Source: Paenibacillus sp. (GTDB lineage: Bacteria > Bacillota > Bacilli > Paenibacillales > NBRC-103111). From it: a stretch of DNA of 64,000 bases. Each line of letters starts with the position of its first letter. Position 1 is the stretch's first letter. The DNA is taken from contig JAPSLM010000001.1 of assembly GCA_031180825.1 (NCBI GenBank), forward strand, positions 496,001-560,000. Reading direction: 5' to 3'. Shown in pieces: positions 19,144 to 26,769 of the stretch. The notes under the pieces are model-generated. The model did no database searches and had not been told where the DNA came from. It saw nothing but the letters and a program-made list of their open reading frames with translations. The position numbers and the translations under genes are program-made.

Positions 19144-19689
19144 TCAGCGTCGGCGTTTGTTGACGCTGCGGTCCTGCAAGGCATCGCGGCTGCCTGCTTG
19201 AGCGCGGAGCAGGCGATTGACCGTTTCGCGGCGCAGTCCGATAAACTGGCCGATCTCTTCCTGTGTCAGCACATCGGTCAAACGGGCGGGGGCAATATAC
19301 GCTTCGAACCAGGTCTGCAGCTTCGCCAGCTTGTCCGCCGGCGCGATCTGCGTCAGTTGATCGATTCGCTGCTGCATCATCCGCAGCTTGCTTTCCAGCA
19401 GCATGGCGATCTCAAGGCACGTTTGCGGTTCCTTCTGGAGCTTGGCGTACCATTCTTGAGCGGGAAGCGTTTCGATCTCGCAGGTCGTAAGGGCAATTGC
19501 GGTCCCGTAATATTCTTTCGGGCTGATTAAGGAATGATGGGGAATGGTCTCGCCCGGAACAATGATGTTCACCAGCACGGGATTCCCGTCCTCGTGAATG
19601 CGGACAATTTTAAGCAGACCGCTTCTGATGCGGTACAGCGGTCCGGATTCTCCTTGGCGAAACAACGTTTCGCCCTTATGCAGCAGCAT
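19144..19689 (-). CDS. Crp/Fnr-family transcription regulator
   Basis: A 181-residue regulator with a shortened cyclic-nucleotide-binding-type sensor domain (KGETLFRQGE, YRIRSGLLKIV) and a C-terminal winged helix (QEEIGQFIGLRRETVNRLL). The recognition helix RETVNR corresponds to the RETVGR of E. coli CRP, which reads TGTGA. There is no cluster of four cysteines, so it is not an iron-sulfur Fnr; the ligand is unknown. It converges on hmp with only 10 bases between the stops. The ATG follows aaggtga. Confidence 0.88.
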   Translation of the reverse strand: MLLHKGETLFRQGESGPLYRIRSGLLKIVRIHEDGNPVLVNIIVPGETIPHHSLISPKEYYGTAIALTTCEIETLPAQEWYAKLQKEPQTCLEIAMLLESKLRMMQQRIDQLTQIAPADKLAKLQTWFEAYIAPARLTDVLTQEEIGQFIGLRRETVNRLLRAQAGSRDALQDRSVNKRRR

Positions 19690-19715
19690 GCATCTTCACC
19701 TTGCTTCCCGTTTTC

Positions 19716-19755
19716 GCGTTCCGTCTCTGCCGAGGCGGGACGCTTTTTCTTTTTC
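19716..19755 (+). terminator. Plus-strand terminator beyond the antisense crp-like gene
   Basis: GCGTTCCGTCTC pairs with GAGGCGGGACGC over 12 bp with a four-base loop, then TTTTTCTTTTTCC. Two G-U pairs exist only in plus-strand RNA (they become A-C in the other strand), so it serves a plus-strand transcript. The only plus-strand gene before it is hmp, 580 bases upstream. Confidence 0.75.
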
Positions 19756-19814
19756 CGATTATAGCACGATCCGAGGATACGCTCATAGCAAACTTCGGCG
19801 ATGCCCGGCTTATT

Positions 19815-20747
19815 CTATCGATCCGGCACAACCCGATAAACGTTTCTCTTCCCTATATTTTGCAAAATGCGGGTTGGCACACATGAGATTTTCAACACAT
19901 CCGTTATTCCTTTTGCATTTTTCCTTAAGGTTAACATCAAGATTGTTCCTCGGAGTCTAGCGGTATGCCGGGGAAGTTCGGTGGATACGAAATTTCCCAG
20001 GGAAGACGCCGCTACCCGATTTCTAACCCGTCCGTCGATGTCCTTCGCCTTAAACATTCTTATCGGATGCAGCACATGGGGATGCGCTCCCAGCACTACA
20101 TTTACGCCATTATTAAACAACAGCCGCATGAGCCGGATTTGGCTGCGGTCGGGATAAGTCCGAAATTCTTTCCCGAAATGCAGGCATGCGATGATAAAAT
20201 CCGTTCTACTCTTTAAGCTGCGCACGTCCGCTATTATTTTTTTCCGGTGTAGCCTGTTCACGAACCACGGCTTCGGCGCCGGGATCCCGTTCGTTCCTTT
20301 CGTATAAGCCAATATTCCGATTTTTATTCCCTTTACGTTAACAATCAGTTTCCGGCGGGCTTCCCGGGCGGTGCGATACGTGCCCGTATGTCGCAGACCG
20401 TGTCGATCGAGGACGTTCAATGTCCGCTTCAAACCGGATAGCTTCCCGTCCATACAATGGTTATTGGCTGTGCTTAATACATCGAAGCCCAAGTTCCGGA
20501 GCGCGGCAGCGAATTCGTCCGGGGAGTTGAACAATAGTTTTCCGGGCTTTTCGCGAAATTTGTTGCCGGAGAAGGTCGTCTCCAGATTGCCTATCGTTAA
20601 ATCGGATTTCCGCAGATACGGTTTCACTTTGGCAAAAATAGGGGCGAATCCGCCTTCCCGTGCGGCCGAGGCGATCATCTTCTTTTTCATCAACAAATCT
20701 CCGACTGCGGCGATTGTGATTTTCGTCAATCCAACCACTCCTTTCAT
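19815..20747 (-). CDS. CapA-family metallophosphoesterase-like protein
   Basis: A 310-residue CapA/PgsA-type protein with the calcineurin-like motif set VGDLLM, IGNLETTFSG, TANNHCMDG, CLHFGKEF and GAHPHVLHP. In poly-gamma-glutamate operons CapA is membrane-bound and helps polymer export; here there is no capB, capC or signal peptide, so the role may differ. The start is uncertain: ATG 20747 follows aaggtg, while TTG 20729 follows aaaggag eight bases upstream and may be the true start. Confidence 0.75.
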   Translation of the reverse strand: MKGVVGLTKITIAAVGDLLMKKKMIASAAREGGFAPIFAKVKPYLRKSDLTIGNLETTFSGNKFREKPGKLLFNSPDEFAAALRNLGFDVLSTANNHCMDGKLSGLKRTLNVLDRHGLRHTGTYRTAREARRKLIVNVKGIKIGILAYTKGTNGIPAPKPWFVNRLHRKKIIADVRSLKSRTDFIIACLHFGKEFRTYPDRSQIRLMRLLFNNGVNVVLGAHPHVLHPIRMFKAKDIDGRVRNRVAASSLGNFVSTELPRHTARLRGTILMLTLRKNAKGITDVLKISCVPTRILQNIGKRNVYRVVPDR

Positions 20748-20810
20748 GATTACACCTTATGCGATAGAAAAGCGAAATGCTTGCAGGTTGGGCGCCCTCG
20801 GTACGGGCAG

Positions 20811-20863
20811 AAAAAAAGCCCGGGCCTGAATCGGCTTGAGCTTTCGCATTCCAACCCCGGGGC
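20811..20863 (-). terminator. Terminator of the SRPBCC gene
   Basis: On the minus strand GCCCCGGGG pairs loosely with CCCGGGC around a long loop and is followed by seven T. Confidence 0.5.
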
Positions 20864-20889
20864 ATCAATACGAGGCTGGTCTCTTATTT

Positions 20890-21363
20890 TTAAGACATAC
20901 TTGCCAGATGCTCCTCAAGACGATCCATGGTCTGTTCGGCACCCGGGACGGCATATGTTTTCACCTTATCGAATACAGCGGCATTTTCTTCAAATACTGT
21001 GCTATAAGTGAGTTTGGTCTTACCATCCAGATCCTCAAAGATTGCTGTCGCCAGAAAATGGGGAAACACGGCGTGTTCGATGACGATTCGCTCGGGTTTA
21101 ACGAGCTCGACAAAGACGTTGGTGTTGGGATAATCAGCGCCATCAGGACCGTGCATGATGAACTGCCATGTACCGCCCGGTTTCATATCAAACTTCTGAA
21201 AAGTCGTCGTAAAACCTCGAGGTCCCCACCACTTCGACAGGTGCTCTTCTTTCGTCCAAGCATCAAATACAATCTCGCGCGGAGCATCCACTACGCGGGT
21301 GATCACAATCTCGCGTTCACCTACTTGCGTTGCGATTTTGTTTGTTGCGTCGTTTGGGTTCAT
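20890..21363 (-). CDS. SRPBCC/AHSA1-domain protein
   Basis: A 157-residue protein of the START-like SRPBCC (activator of Hsp90 ATPase homologue 1) family. The features are EIVITRVVDAPREIVFDAWT, HLSKWWGPRGFTTT, GGTWQFIMHGPDG and the C-terminal GAEQTMDRLEEHLA. Such proteins bind small hydrophobic molecules, but the ligand cannot be told. The start ATG 21363 follows ggaga at eight bases; the open frame continues upstream without another good ribosome site. It is divergent from the SOS polymerase gene. Confidence 0.85.
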   Translation of the reverse strand: MNPNDATNKIATQVGEREIVITRVVDAPREIVFDAWTKEEHLSKWWGPRGFTTTFQKFDMKPGGTWQFIMHGPDGADYPNTNVFVELVKPERIVIEHAVFPHFLATAIFEDLDGKTKLTYSTVFEENAAVFDKVKTYAVPGAEQTMDRLEEHLASMS

Positions 21364-21555
21364 GTCTATTTCTCCAAAATGAATTTGACTCATTTTTTCA
21401 ATCATAGCAAATAAATAATGCATTGATTTCTTTCGGATTGCTCTCTTGAATAACCCAATCATTGCATCGAAAACGCCCGATTTCCGTAATAAAACTGCCG
21501 GTGTCGCTGAAAATCCGAACCTTCTCGGCAATTTCAATTATTTACCTTTGCATAA

Positions 21556-21569
21556 CGAACGTGCGTTCG
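21556..21569. promoter_or_regulatory. LexA box 1
   Basis: CGAACGTGCGTTCG is a perfect match to the Gram-positive SOS box CGAAC-N4-GTTCG. It lies between a weak -35 (TTGCAT, 21548) and the -10 TATAAT (21573-21578) of the polymerase operon. Confidence 0.9.
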
Positions 21570-21587
21570 GTATATAATAGCTGTATA

Positions 21588-21601
21588 CGAACATACATTC
21601 G
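21588..21601. promoter_or_regulatory. LexA box 2
   Basis: CGAACATACATTCG differs from the SOS consensus at one base. It lies 32 bases (three helical turns) after box 1 and just past the start of transcription, so a LexA dimer on each side could close the promoter. Confidence 0.8.
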
Positions 21602-21612
21602 CAGGTGGTAAA

Positions 21613-22866
21613 ATGCAACGAACAGTTCTTATGGCAGATGGGCAAAGTTTTTATGCGAGTATCGAAAAAGCAGCGCACCCGGAATACCGAGATAAACCCG
21701 TTGCCGTTGGGGATCCGGCACGCCGTAATGGAATTATCTTAGCTGCCTGTCCGGTTGCAAAATCACGCGGTGTGACTACAGCCGAAAGAGTCGGTGAAGC
21801 ACTCGCCAAATGCCCGGATTTGGTCGTTATACGGCCACGAATGCAGACATATATCTCGGTATCCTTACTCATTACGGAAATTTTCGAATCCATTACCGAT
21901 CAAGTCGAACCGTTCTCCATCGACGAACAGTTTCTGGATGTGACAGGATCTTTGACCTTGTTCGGTTCGGCCGAAGAGATTGCCCGTTTGATACAAACCC
22001 GAGTAAAGCTTTCAACCGGCGTATGGTCCCGTGTCGGTATCGGCCCCAACAAAATCCTGGCCAAAATGGCTACGGATAATTTTGCAAAAAAGAAACCTAC
22101 AGGTATATTTAAACTTACCCACGACAATATTGAAAAAGAACTTTGGCCCCTGCCTGTCCATCAAATGTTTATGGTAGCCGGGCGGATGACCTCCCATTTT
22201 GCTCGAATGGGCTTGCACACAATCGGCGATATAGCGCGTCTTGATCTCGGTGAATTCAAGAAACGGATGCGCTGCCGGATGGGCCGGCAAAGTGACATTC
22301 AAGCGGAATATTACTGGCAGACGGCGAACGGCATCGACCCGAGTCCCGTTGTCACCGGAATGCGAAGCCAAATTAAAGTGATCAACCACGGCAGGGCATT
22401 AAAATGGCAGACCTATCGAACGATCGAAGACATTGAACCGCTTATGATCGAGCTGATCGTAGAGGTTTGCCGCCGCGCCAGGCGATACGGGTATATGGGC
22501 AGAGTCGTTGCAGTGGGAGCTGCAGAAACCGACGGGCATCGGTCTTCTGGTTTCGGGAGGCAAAGAACATTGCCGCGTCCTACTCATTTGGAACATGAAG
22601 TCGGCCCGGTTATACGCTCACTATTTTTGGAGCACTGGAAGGGCTTGCCTCTTACTCATTTGCATATTACGCTCACGGATCTTTCAAGAGATAATGTTTA
22701 TCAGCTTGACTTATTCGAGGATCGGGAACGATTGATTCGCCGTGAAAAAACAGTCGATGCGCTGAAAGAGAGGTTTGGACCAACAGCTATTATCCGTGCA
22801 TCGTCCTTGTTAAAAACGGCTCAGGCTTTTGAAAGGGCAGCTCAAATAGGGGGTCACTGGGCATGA
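21613..22866 (+). CDS. Y-family translesion DNA polymerase, UvrX/YqjW type
   Basis: A 417-residue error-prone polymerase for copying damaged DNA. The palm motifs are MADGQSFYASIE (first catalytic Asp) and SIDEQFLDVTGS (the Asp-Glu pair); the finger/thumb part has GIGPNKILAKMA and the little-finger domain ends with YQLDLFED. The opening MADGQ where most members have VDMQ, and SIDEQ in place of SIDEA, place it with the UvrX-like branch rather than DinB proper. Two LexA boxes precede it, and the start of the next gene overlaps its stop (ATGA). ATG follows caggtgg. Confidence 0.9.
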   Translation: MQRTVLMADGQSFYASIEKAAHPEYRDKPVAVGDPARRNGIILAACPVAKSRGVTTAERVGEALAKCPDLVVIRPRMQTYISVSLLITEIFESITDQVEPFSIDEQFLDVTGSLTLFGSAEEIARLIQTRVKLSTGVWSRVGIGPNKILAKMATDNFAKKKPTGIFKLTHDNIEKELWPLPVHQMFMVAGRMTSHFARMGLHTIGDIARLDLGEFKKRMRCRMGRQSDIQAEYYWQTANGIDPSPVVTGMRSQIKVINHGRALKWQTYRTIEDIEPLMIELIVEVCRRARRYGYMGRVVAVGAAETDGHRSSGFGRQRTLPRPTHLEHEVGPVIRSLFLEHWKGLPLTHLHITLTDLSRDNVYQLDLFEDRERLIRREKTVDALKERFGPTAIIRASSLLKTAQAFERAAQIGGHWA

Positions 22867-23333
22867 GTAAACTAGACGGGAATGGTCGCTGGCAGTCGAA
22901 AATGACGCTCACGGAACACACGGAGCAATATGAGGCGCGTAATGGATCCAAAACTTCCAGACCGACACCCGAGGAATATACCATGGCTCGGGATTACATT
23001 CTGCTGCCTCATATGTTAACCATGGTTGAGCGGAGTATTGAAGAAATAAGAGCCTCAACAAATATCTTAAAGCGTTTATATTTGATCGCTGCGCAAACCA
23101 TTGCAAAGCAAATCCATAAAGACATGCACTCGTTACGTCGGGAATTAAGTAAACGAAACATTAAAGTAATTAACGACGAGCAGATCGATCTGGTTATTTA
23201 TTACAAGATCATGTGCCGAGGTTACGAAGAACGATTCGGTATCGTTCGTGATGTAGTTCGATCAGAGATCAGTGTGCGTTTGACCCAGTATCTAAAAGAC
23301 GTTGCGCAACTCATTGAGCAATACGGCAAATGA
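22863..23333 (+). CDS. SOS-operon partner protein, YolD-like N-terminus joined to a helical domain
   Basis: A 156-residue protein coupled to the polymerase (ATGA overlap). The first ~20 residues (NGRWQSKMTLTEHTEQY) resemble the opening of YolD-family proteins, which often follow Y-family polymerases in Bacillus. The rest (from about ARDYILLPHML) is a long, charged, mostly helical region with RRELSKRNIKVIND and CRGYEERF, which is not the beta-rich YolD C-terminus. The function is unknown; it should be induced together with the polymerase. The hybrid nature is judged by eye. Confidence 0.6.
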   Translation: MSKLDGNGRWQSKMTLTEHTEQYEARNGSKTSRPTPEEYTMARDYILLPHMLTMVERSIEEIRASTNILKRLYLIAAQTIAKQIHKDMHSLRRELSKRNIKVINDEQIDLVIYYKIMCRGYEERFGIVRDVVRSEISVRLTQYLKDVAQLIEQYGK

Positions 23334-23538
23334 ATCTTTTAATTTGCCATCTATACTCCGATTGGCATCCGCATCCCATCCGAAGAAGATACGGTCATGC
23401 TCACAGCAAGCGACATTTCCTTTTCCTCAACGAGTAGAGCTTTTTCTCTAAATAAATTTTTTTGGATCGTAAACCGAACCTTTTTTTGAATGAGAGACAA
23501 TATAGGGTGTAAGCTGCTTACTCAGGAGGGCCCTCCGA
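23334..23538 (+). promoter_or_regulatory. Leader of the ECF sigma gene
   Basis: A possible ECF-type -35 (ccGAACCttttttt, near 23480) sits ~60 bases before the gene and would suit autoregulation, but no clear -10 partner is visible. The ribosome binding site is part of a 12-base palindrome, GGAGGGCCCTCC, which could hide it. The upstream end holds a small hairpin, TAGAG-CTTTTT-CTCTA. Confidence 0.3.
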
Positions 23539-24129
23539 ATGCAAAATGAAGAGATGTACCAACTACTCGTAAAGATGAAAGATGGTGATCAACAGGCGTT
23601 TCAAACGATGTATGATGCCACATATCGGGATGTCTACCGAACCGTCTCCTTTCTGGTGGATCATCAGCAGGATCGGGAAGATGTCATGAACGAGATCTAT
23701 ATGCAAATGTGGACCTCACTTGCCAACTACGATACGAACCGTCCTTTCCGCTTCTGGCTGCACGGCTTGGTAATCCGTCAGGTACAGAGATTTCGGGTCA
23801 AGAGCTGGCGGAGATTCCGAATTTTCGAACGCATCCGTGCCTTCTCGCGGGAAGAGTCTTATTGGGATCAACCTGCTGGGTTGATGGATGGGACGAACCA
23901 AATGATATCGCAGTCATTACGAAAACTGACCGACAAACAGCGGACGGTGATTATCCTCCGCTTTTTTCACGACTATACTCTTGAGGAAATTGCGACTTTG
24001 CTCGATATTCCGCTGGGTACAGTCAAGTCAAGATATCATGCGGGCTTGCAGGCGCTGCGAAAAAACATAGGGAATCTCCTCCCGGAAAGGATGGAAAAGA
24101 CCAATGCCTATGGAACGCAAAATCCGTGA
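23539..24129 (+). CDS. ECF-type RNA polymerase sigma factor
   Basis: A 196-residue sigma-70 family factor with only regions 2 and 4, as in the ECF group. Region 2 is around DREDVMNEIYMQMWTSLANYD; region 4 has LRKLTDKQRTVIILRFF and the helix-turn-helix LEEIATLLDIPLGTVKSRYH. It overlaps the next gene by 26 bases, and that gene encodes a membrane protein of the anti-sigma type. The regulon and the signal are unknown. Confidence 0.9.
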   Translation: MQNEEMYQLLVKMKDGDQQAFQTMYDATYRDVYRTVSFLVDHQQDREDVMNEIYMQMWTSLANYDTNRPFRFWLHGLVIRQVQRFRVKSWRRFRIFERIRAFSREESYWDQPAGLMDGTNQMISQSLRKLTDKQRTVIILRFFHDYTLEEIATLLDIPLGTVKSRYHAGLQALRKNIGNLLPERMEKTNAYGTQNP

Positions 24130-25207
24130 ACATCTGCTCAAAGAGGCAGAAACGATGGAATGTCCCCCGGCCATTTCCAAACGAATTGAACAATCGTATT
24201 CTCACTATTTGAAGCGAAAAAGGAGCGAAATAACCATGAAAAAACGATTAATTGGCGGAATCGTTGCTGCTGCGATTTTGGTTCCAACCGCAGGATTTGC
24301 GGCCCCTCCCCTGATTGAAATGATTACCAGAAAACCAATGACTGCTGAACAAGTCAAGGTGGATGAGGCTGGCAAAGCAACGCTTGAGAAGCTGTACAGC
24401 GCATTTCCCGAAACAAGATCGTTTGAGATTATCGCTGCAAGCAACGCTCAAGGTGATGTACTCAAACCGGCAGATTCCACCGGTTTATCCCAAATGAAAG
24501 TGAACCAAACAAGCATTATCCTGCAGGAAAAAGGAGGAAGCGGCAAAAAGATTGCCGTTCATACTAACGGTATTTCGGGTGAGATTGAACACGTGGATCA
24601 AGAGAATTGGGAGCCTAAGGAGAAGCCACTCATTACTTTAACCGATCAGGAAATCAAGGCGAAGGTAGATCATCTCATTGATAAAATATATGGTAACGTC
24701 AAAGCGTACGAGTTTGCTATGGAACAAATGGAGAACCCAAATCAAAAAACATTGATGTTGAATTACACCATAAAGGGATCGGAATCACCGTTCTACCAGG
24801 TATTTGTTCATGACAATGCAATTAATCTTACTCGGGTAGGAGGCGAACCTGAACCTTCACACATTAAAGTAGAAGGTTTATTCGTTAGAGATGGTAAGCC
24901 TGATTATACTTATGATTCCATTTTGAACGATGATAAACTGTTTTCTTTACTAAAAATTAGCCCGACAGAATTAAAAGAAGAATTAGCAAAAGGTAAATCT
25001 GTTGCGGATATTGCAGCATCTAAAAATATCTCTAAACAACAAGTGTACGAGGTAATTGCAAATACACAGGTTGAAAAACAAATGACAGCTGAACAAAATG
25101 GAGTAGTTCCTAAAAACAATCGTTCAAAGGAACAAAGGTTAAAAGAAATTGAACCAAAATTATTACCAGTCATTGAACACAAAAATGAAACACCACAGAA
25201 GAAATAA
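24104..25207 (+). CDS. Probable membrane-anchored anti-sigma factor
   Basis: A 367-residue protein overlapping the ECF sigma gene. A short basic cytoplasmic part of ~47 residues, long enough to bind a sigma factor, precedes one membrane helix (LIGGIVAAAILVPTAGFAA). The remaining ~300 residues are predicted outside the cell. Near residues 285-325 there is a helical unit (SPTELKEELAKGKSVADIA) resembling short repeats found in secreted Bacillales proteins. The DNA for the last ~120 residues is clearly more AT-rich than the first part, hinting at a separate origin. No known anti-sigma domain is recognised with certainty; the role rests on context. Confidence 0.7.
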   Translation: MPMERKIREHLLKEAETMECPPAISKRIEQSYSHYLKRKRSEITMKKRLIGGIVAAAILVPTAGFAAPPLIEMITRKPMTAEQVKVDEAGKATLEKLYSAFPETRSFEIIAASNAQGDVLKPADSTGLSQMKVNQTSIILQEKGGSGKKIAVHTNGISGEIEHVDQENWEPKEKPLITLTDQEIKAKVDHLIDKIYGNVKAYEFAMEQMENPNQKTLMLNYTIKGSESPFYQVFVHDNAINLTRVGGEPEPSHIKVEGLFVRDGKPDYTYDSILNDDKLFSLLKISPTELKEELAKGKSVADIAASKNISKQQVYEVIANTQVEKQMTAEQNGVVPKNNRSKEQRLKEIEPKLLPVIEHKNETPQKK

Positions 25208-25582
25208 CAAGGCAAGACGGATGGGATTGGCAAAACATCGCTCGAGAAGCTTTATTCAAGGCAATACAATCAGTGTTGGCGTAGTCGGGGAATAGGAGTA
25301 CAATGACCTCAACTCTGAACGGTGACCCGTAAGATGGAACACTTTAAAAAAGTGTCCCTCCTGCGGGTCATTTGTGTTTAATCAAAAGTACGAAGGGACA
25401 GAACGGAGACATTTATGGTAGCGGACCAAATCAAGGATCGAACGGCAGCGCCGCGATGATAAGAGCTTCTTTCTGTCGTTTCCATCAAGTCCCGCTTCGG
25501 GACAGGGGCCATTTTGCGTTATACTTAGAAATCGAGAACGGTAGGTTAAGTGGTTATTTTTAGAGAAGGAGGAATCCTGAAT
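25208..25582 (+). other. Gene-free stretch between the anti-sigma and YfhP-like genes
   Basis: Contains one compound hairpin at 25322-25369 (TGACCCG with CGGGTCA outside, GGAACACTTT with AAGTGTCC inside), not followed by a T run. A second hairpin, GTCCCG-CTT-CGGGAC, lies near 25492-25506, and a TATACT -10-like element near 25520. No coding sequence is convincing. Confidence 0.4.
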
Positions 25583-26587
25583 ATGGATACGGCCAGTCAT
25601 TTCCTCATCGGTCTCGGGCTGGGAGCCATGGCCCGCTTTGTGCCGGAGATTGGAGCAGATCCTGCTCTGGCGCTAGCCGTGACGATCGGAACGACGCTCG
25701 CTTCGGAATTGCCGGATATCGATTATGTCCATAAACTGACCAAAGGGGATGCCGTCTATCTGAAAAAGCATCGGGGACTTACGCATTCCGTCATCGCTTG
25801 GTTTTTATGGCCAACCATCGTCACGCTGGGCATGATGCCTTTCTTTAGCGGGCTCGCATGGGGTTGGGTATGGTTGTGGAGCTTCATCGCCGTGCTCGTC
25901 CATGTCGGTCTTGACGTGCTGAACACGTTCGGAACCCAGGCCCTGCTTCCATTTTCAAATAAACGGCTTTCGCGGGATGTTCTCATGGTCTTCGATCCGG
26001 TTCTATTCATTACTCAACTTGCGGGAATTGCGCTTTGGTGGATGGGCGTTGTCTCGCCCGGTCCGCTGTTCATGCTCCTAAATGGCTGTTCTGTCGTCTA
26101 TATTGCCATAAGGTTCGTTATGCACCGCCGATACGTACGGCTTATGTCGGCCCGCTATGAAAACGCAACGGCTGTGAGCGCTCTGCCAACGTTTCGTTTC
26201 AACCGGTGGACCGCGATCGCGGAGACAGATTCGGAATTGATTCTGGGCGAATGGAGAGGGCGCCGGTACCGCGAAACCGAACGGCTGGAGAAGCACTCCG
26301 ACAACGTGCCTGAACAAGCGTTCGAAGTGCCGGATCGGGATACTTTAAAACGTTTATGCCCGGCCGCGGACACGTTCTTTTCGATCGCGCAGCATATCCG
26401 CCAGGAGCAGATTGTAACCGAAAAGACGTTGCGATGCATTTGGACGGATCTGCGGTTCCGTTTCGGCGATTTTTACCCGTTCAAGGCCATTCTTGAATTT
26501 GACCGGGACGGTAACATCGTATCCGGCTATTTGGGCTGGCGGGGCAATCGAAGTCATACGGAACAGACTTACAGCAGCGCAGGATAA
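25583..26587 (+). CDS. YfhP-like membrane-bound metal-dependent hydrolase (DUF457/YdjM family)
   Basis: A 334-residue protein whose first ~190 residues hold several membrane helices with conserved metal-ligand motifs: DTASHFLIGLGLG, ELPDIDYV and KHRGLTHS. The rest is a soluble tail. The family is assigned as putative membrane hydrolases; the substrate is unknown. Bacillus YfhP begins in the same way and is thought to repress a neighbouring gene. ATG 25583 follows AAGGAGG at ten bases, so the upstream in-frame start at 25550 was not used. Confidence 0.85.
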   Translation: MDTASHFLIGLGLGAMARFVPEIGADPALALAVTIGTTLASELPDIDYVHKLTKGDAVYLKKHRGLTHSVIAWFLWPTIVTLGMMPFFSGLAWGWVWLWSFIAVLVHVGLDVLNTFGTQALLPFSNKRLSRDVLMVFDPVLFITQLAGIALWWMGVVSPGPLFMLLNGCSVVYIAIRFVMHRRYVRLMSARYENATAVSALPTFRFNRWTAIAETDSELILGEWRGRRYRETERLEKHSDNVPEQAFEVPDRDTLKRLCPAADTFFSIAQHIRQEQIVTEKTLRCIWTDLRFRFGDFYPFKAILEFDRDGNIVSGYLGWRGNRSHTEQTYSSAG

Positions 26588-26769
26588 ACCCTGTGCTGCG
26601 CCATGTAAAACCAAAGCCGTCAAGCTTTATTGGCCGGGCGGCTTTGCCCCGTTTAAGGCGTAACACAACGAAAAGTTTGTCTCAAAAGATCGGACAAACG
26701 GGAATATACGAGCCTGCGGGACATAAAATGAAGCATAAGATTATTTCATGCGGTTGTCCCGGAGGAATT
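26588..26769 (+). other. Spacer with two hairpins
   Basis: AAAGCCG/CGGCTTT (about 26612-26648) could end the YfhP-like transcript, although few T follow. GTTTGTC/GACAAAC (about 26676-26701) is a second perfect stem. Confidence 0.35.
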
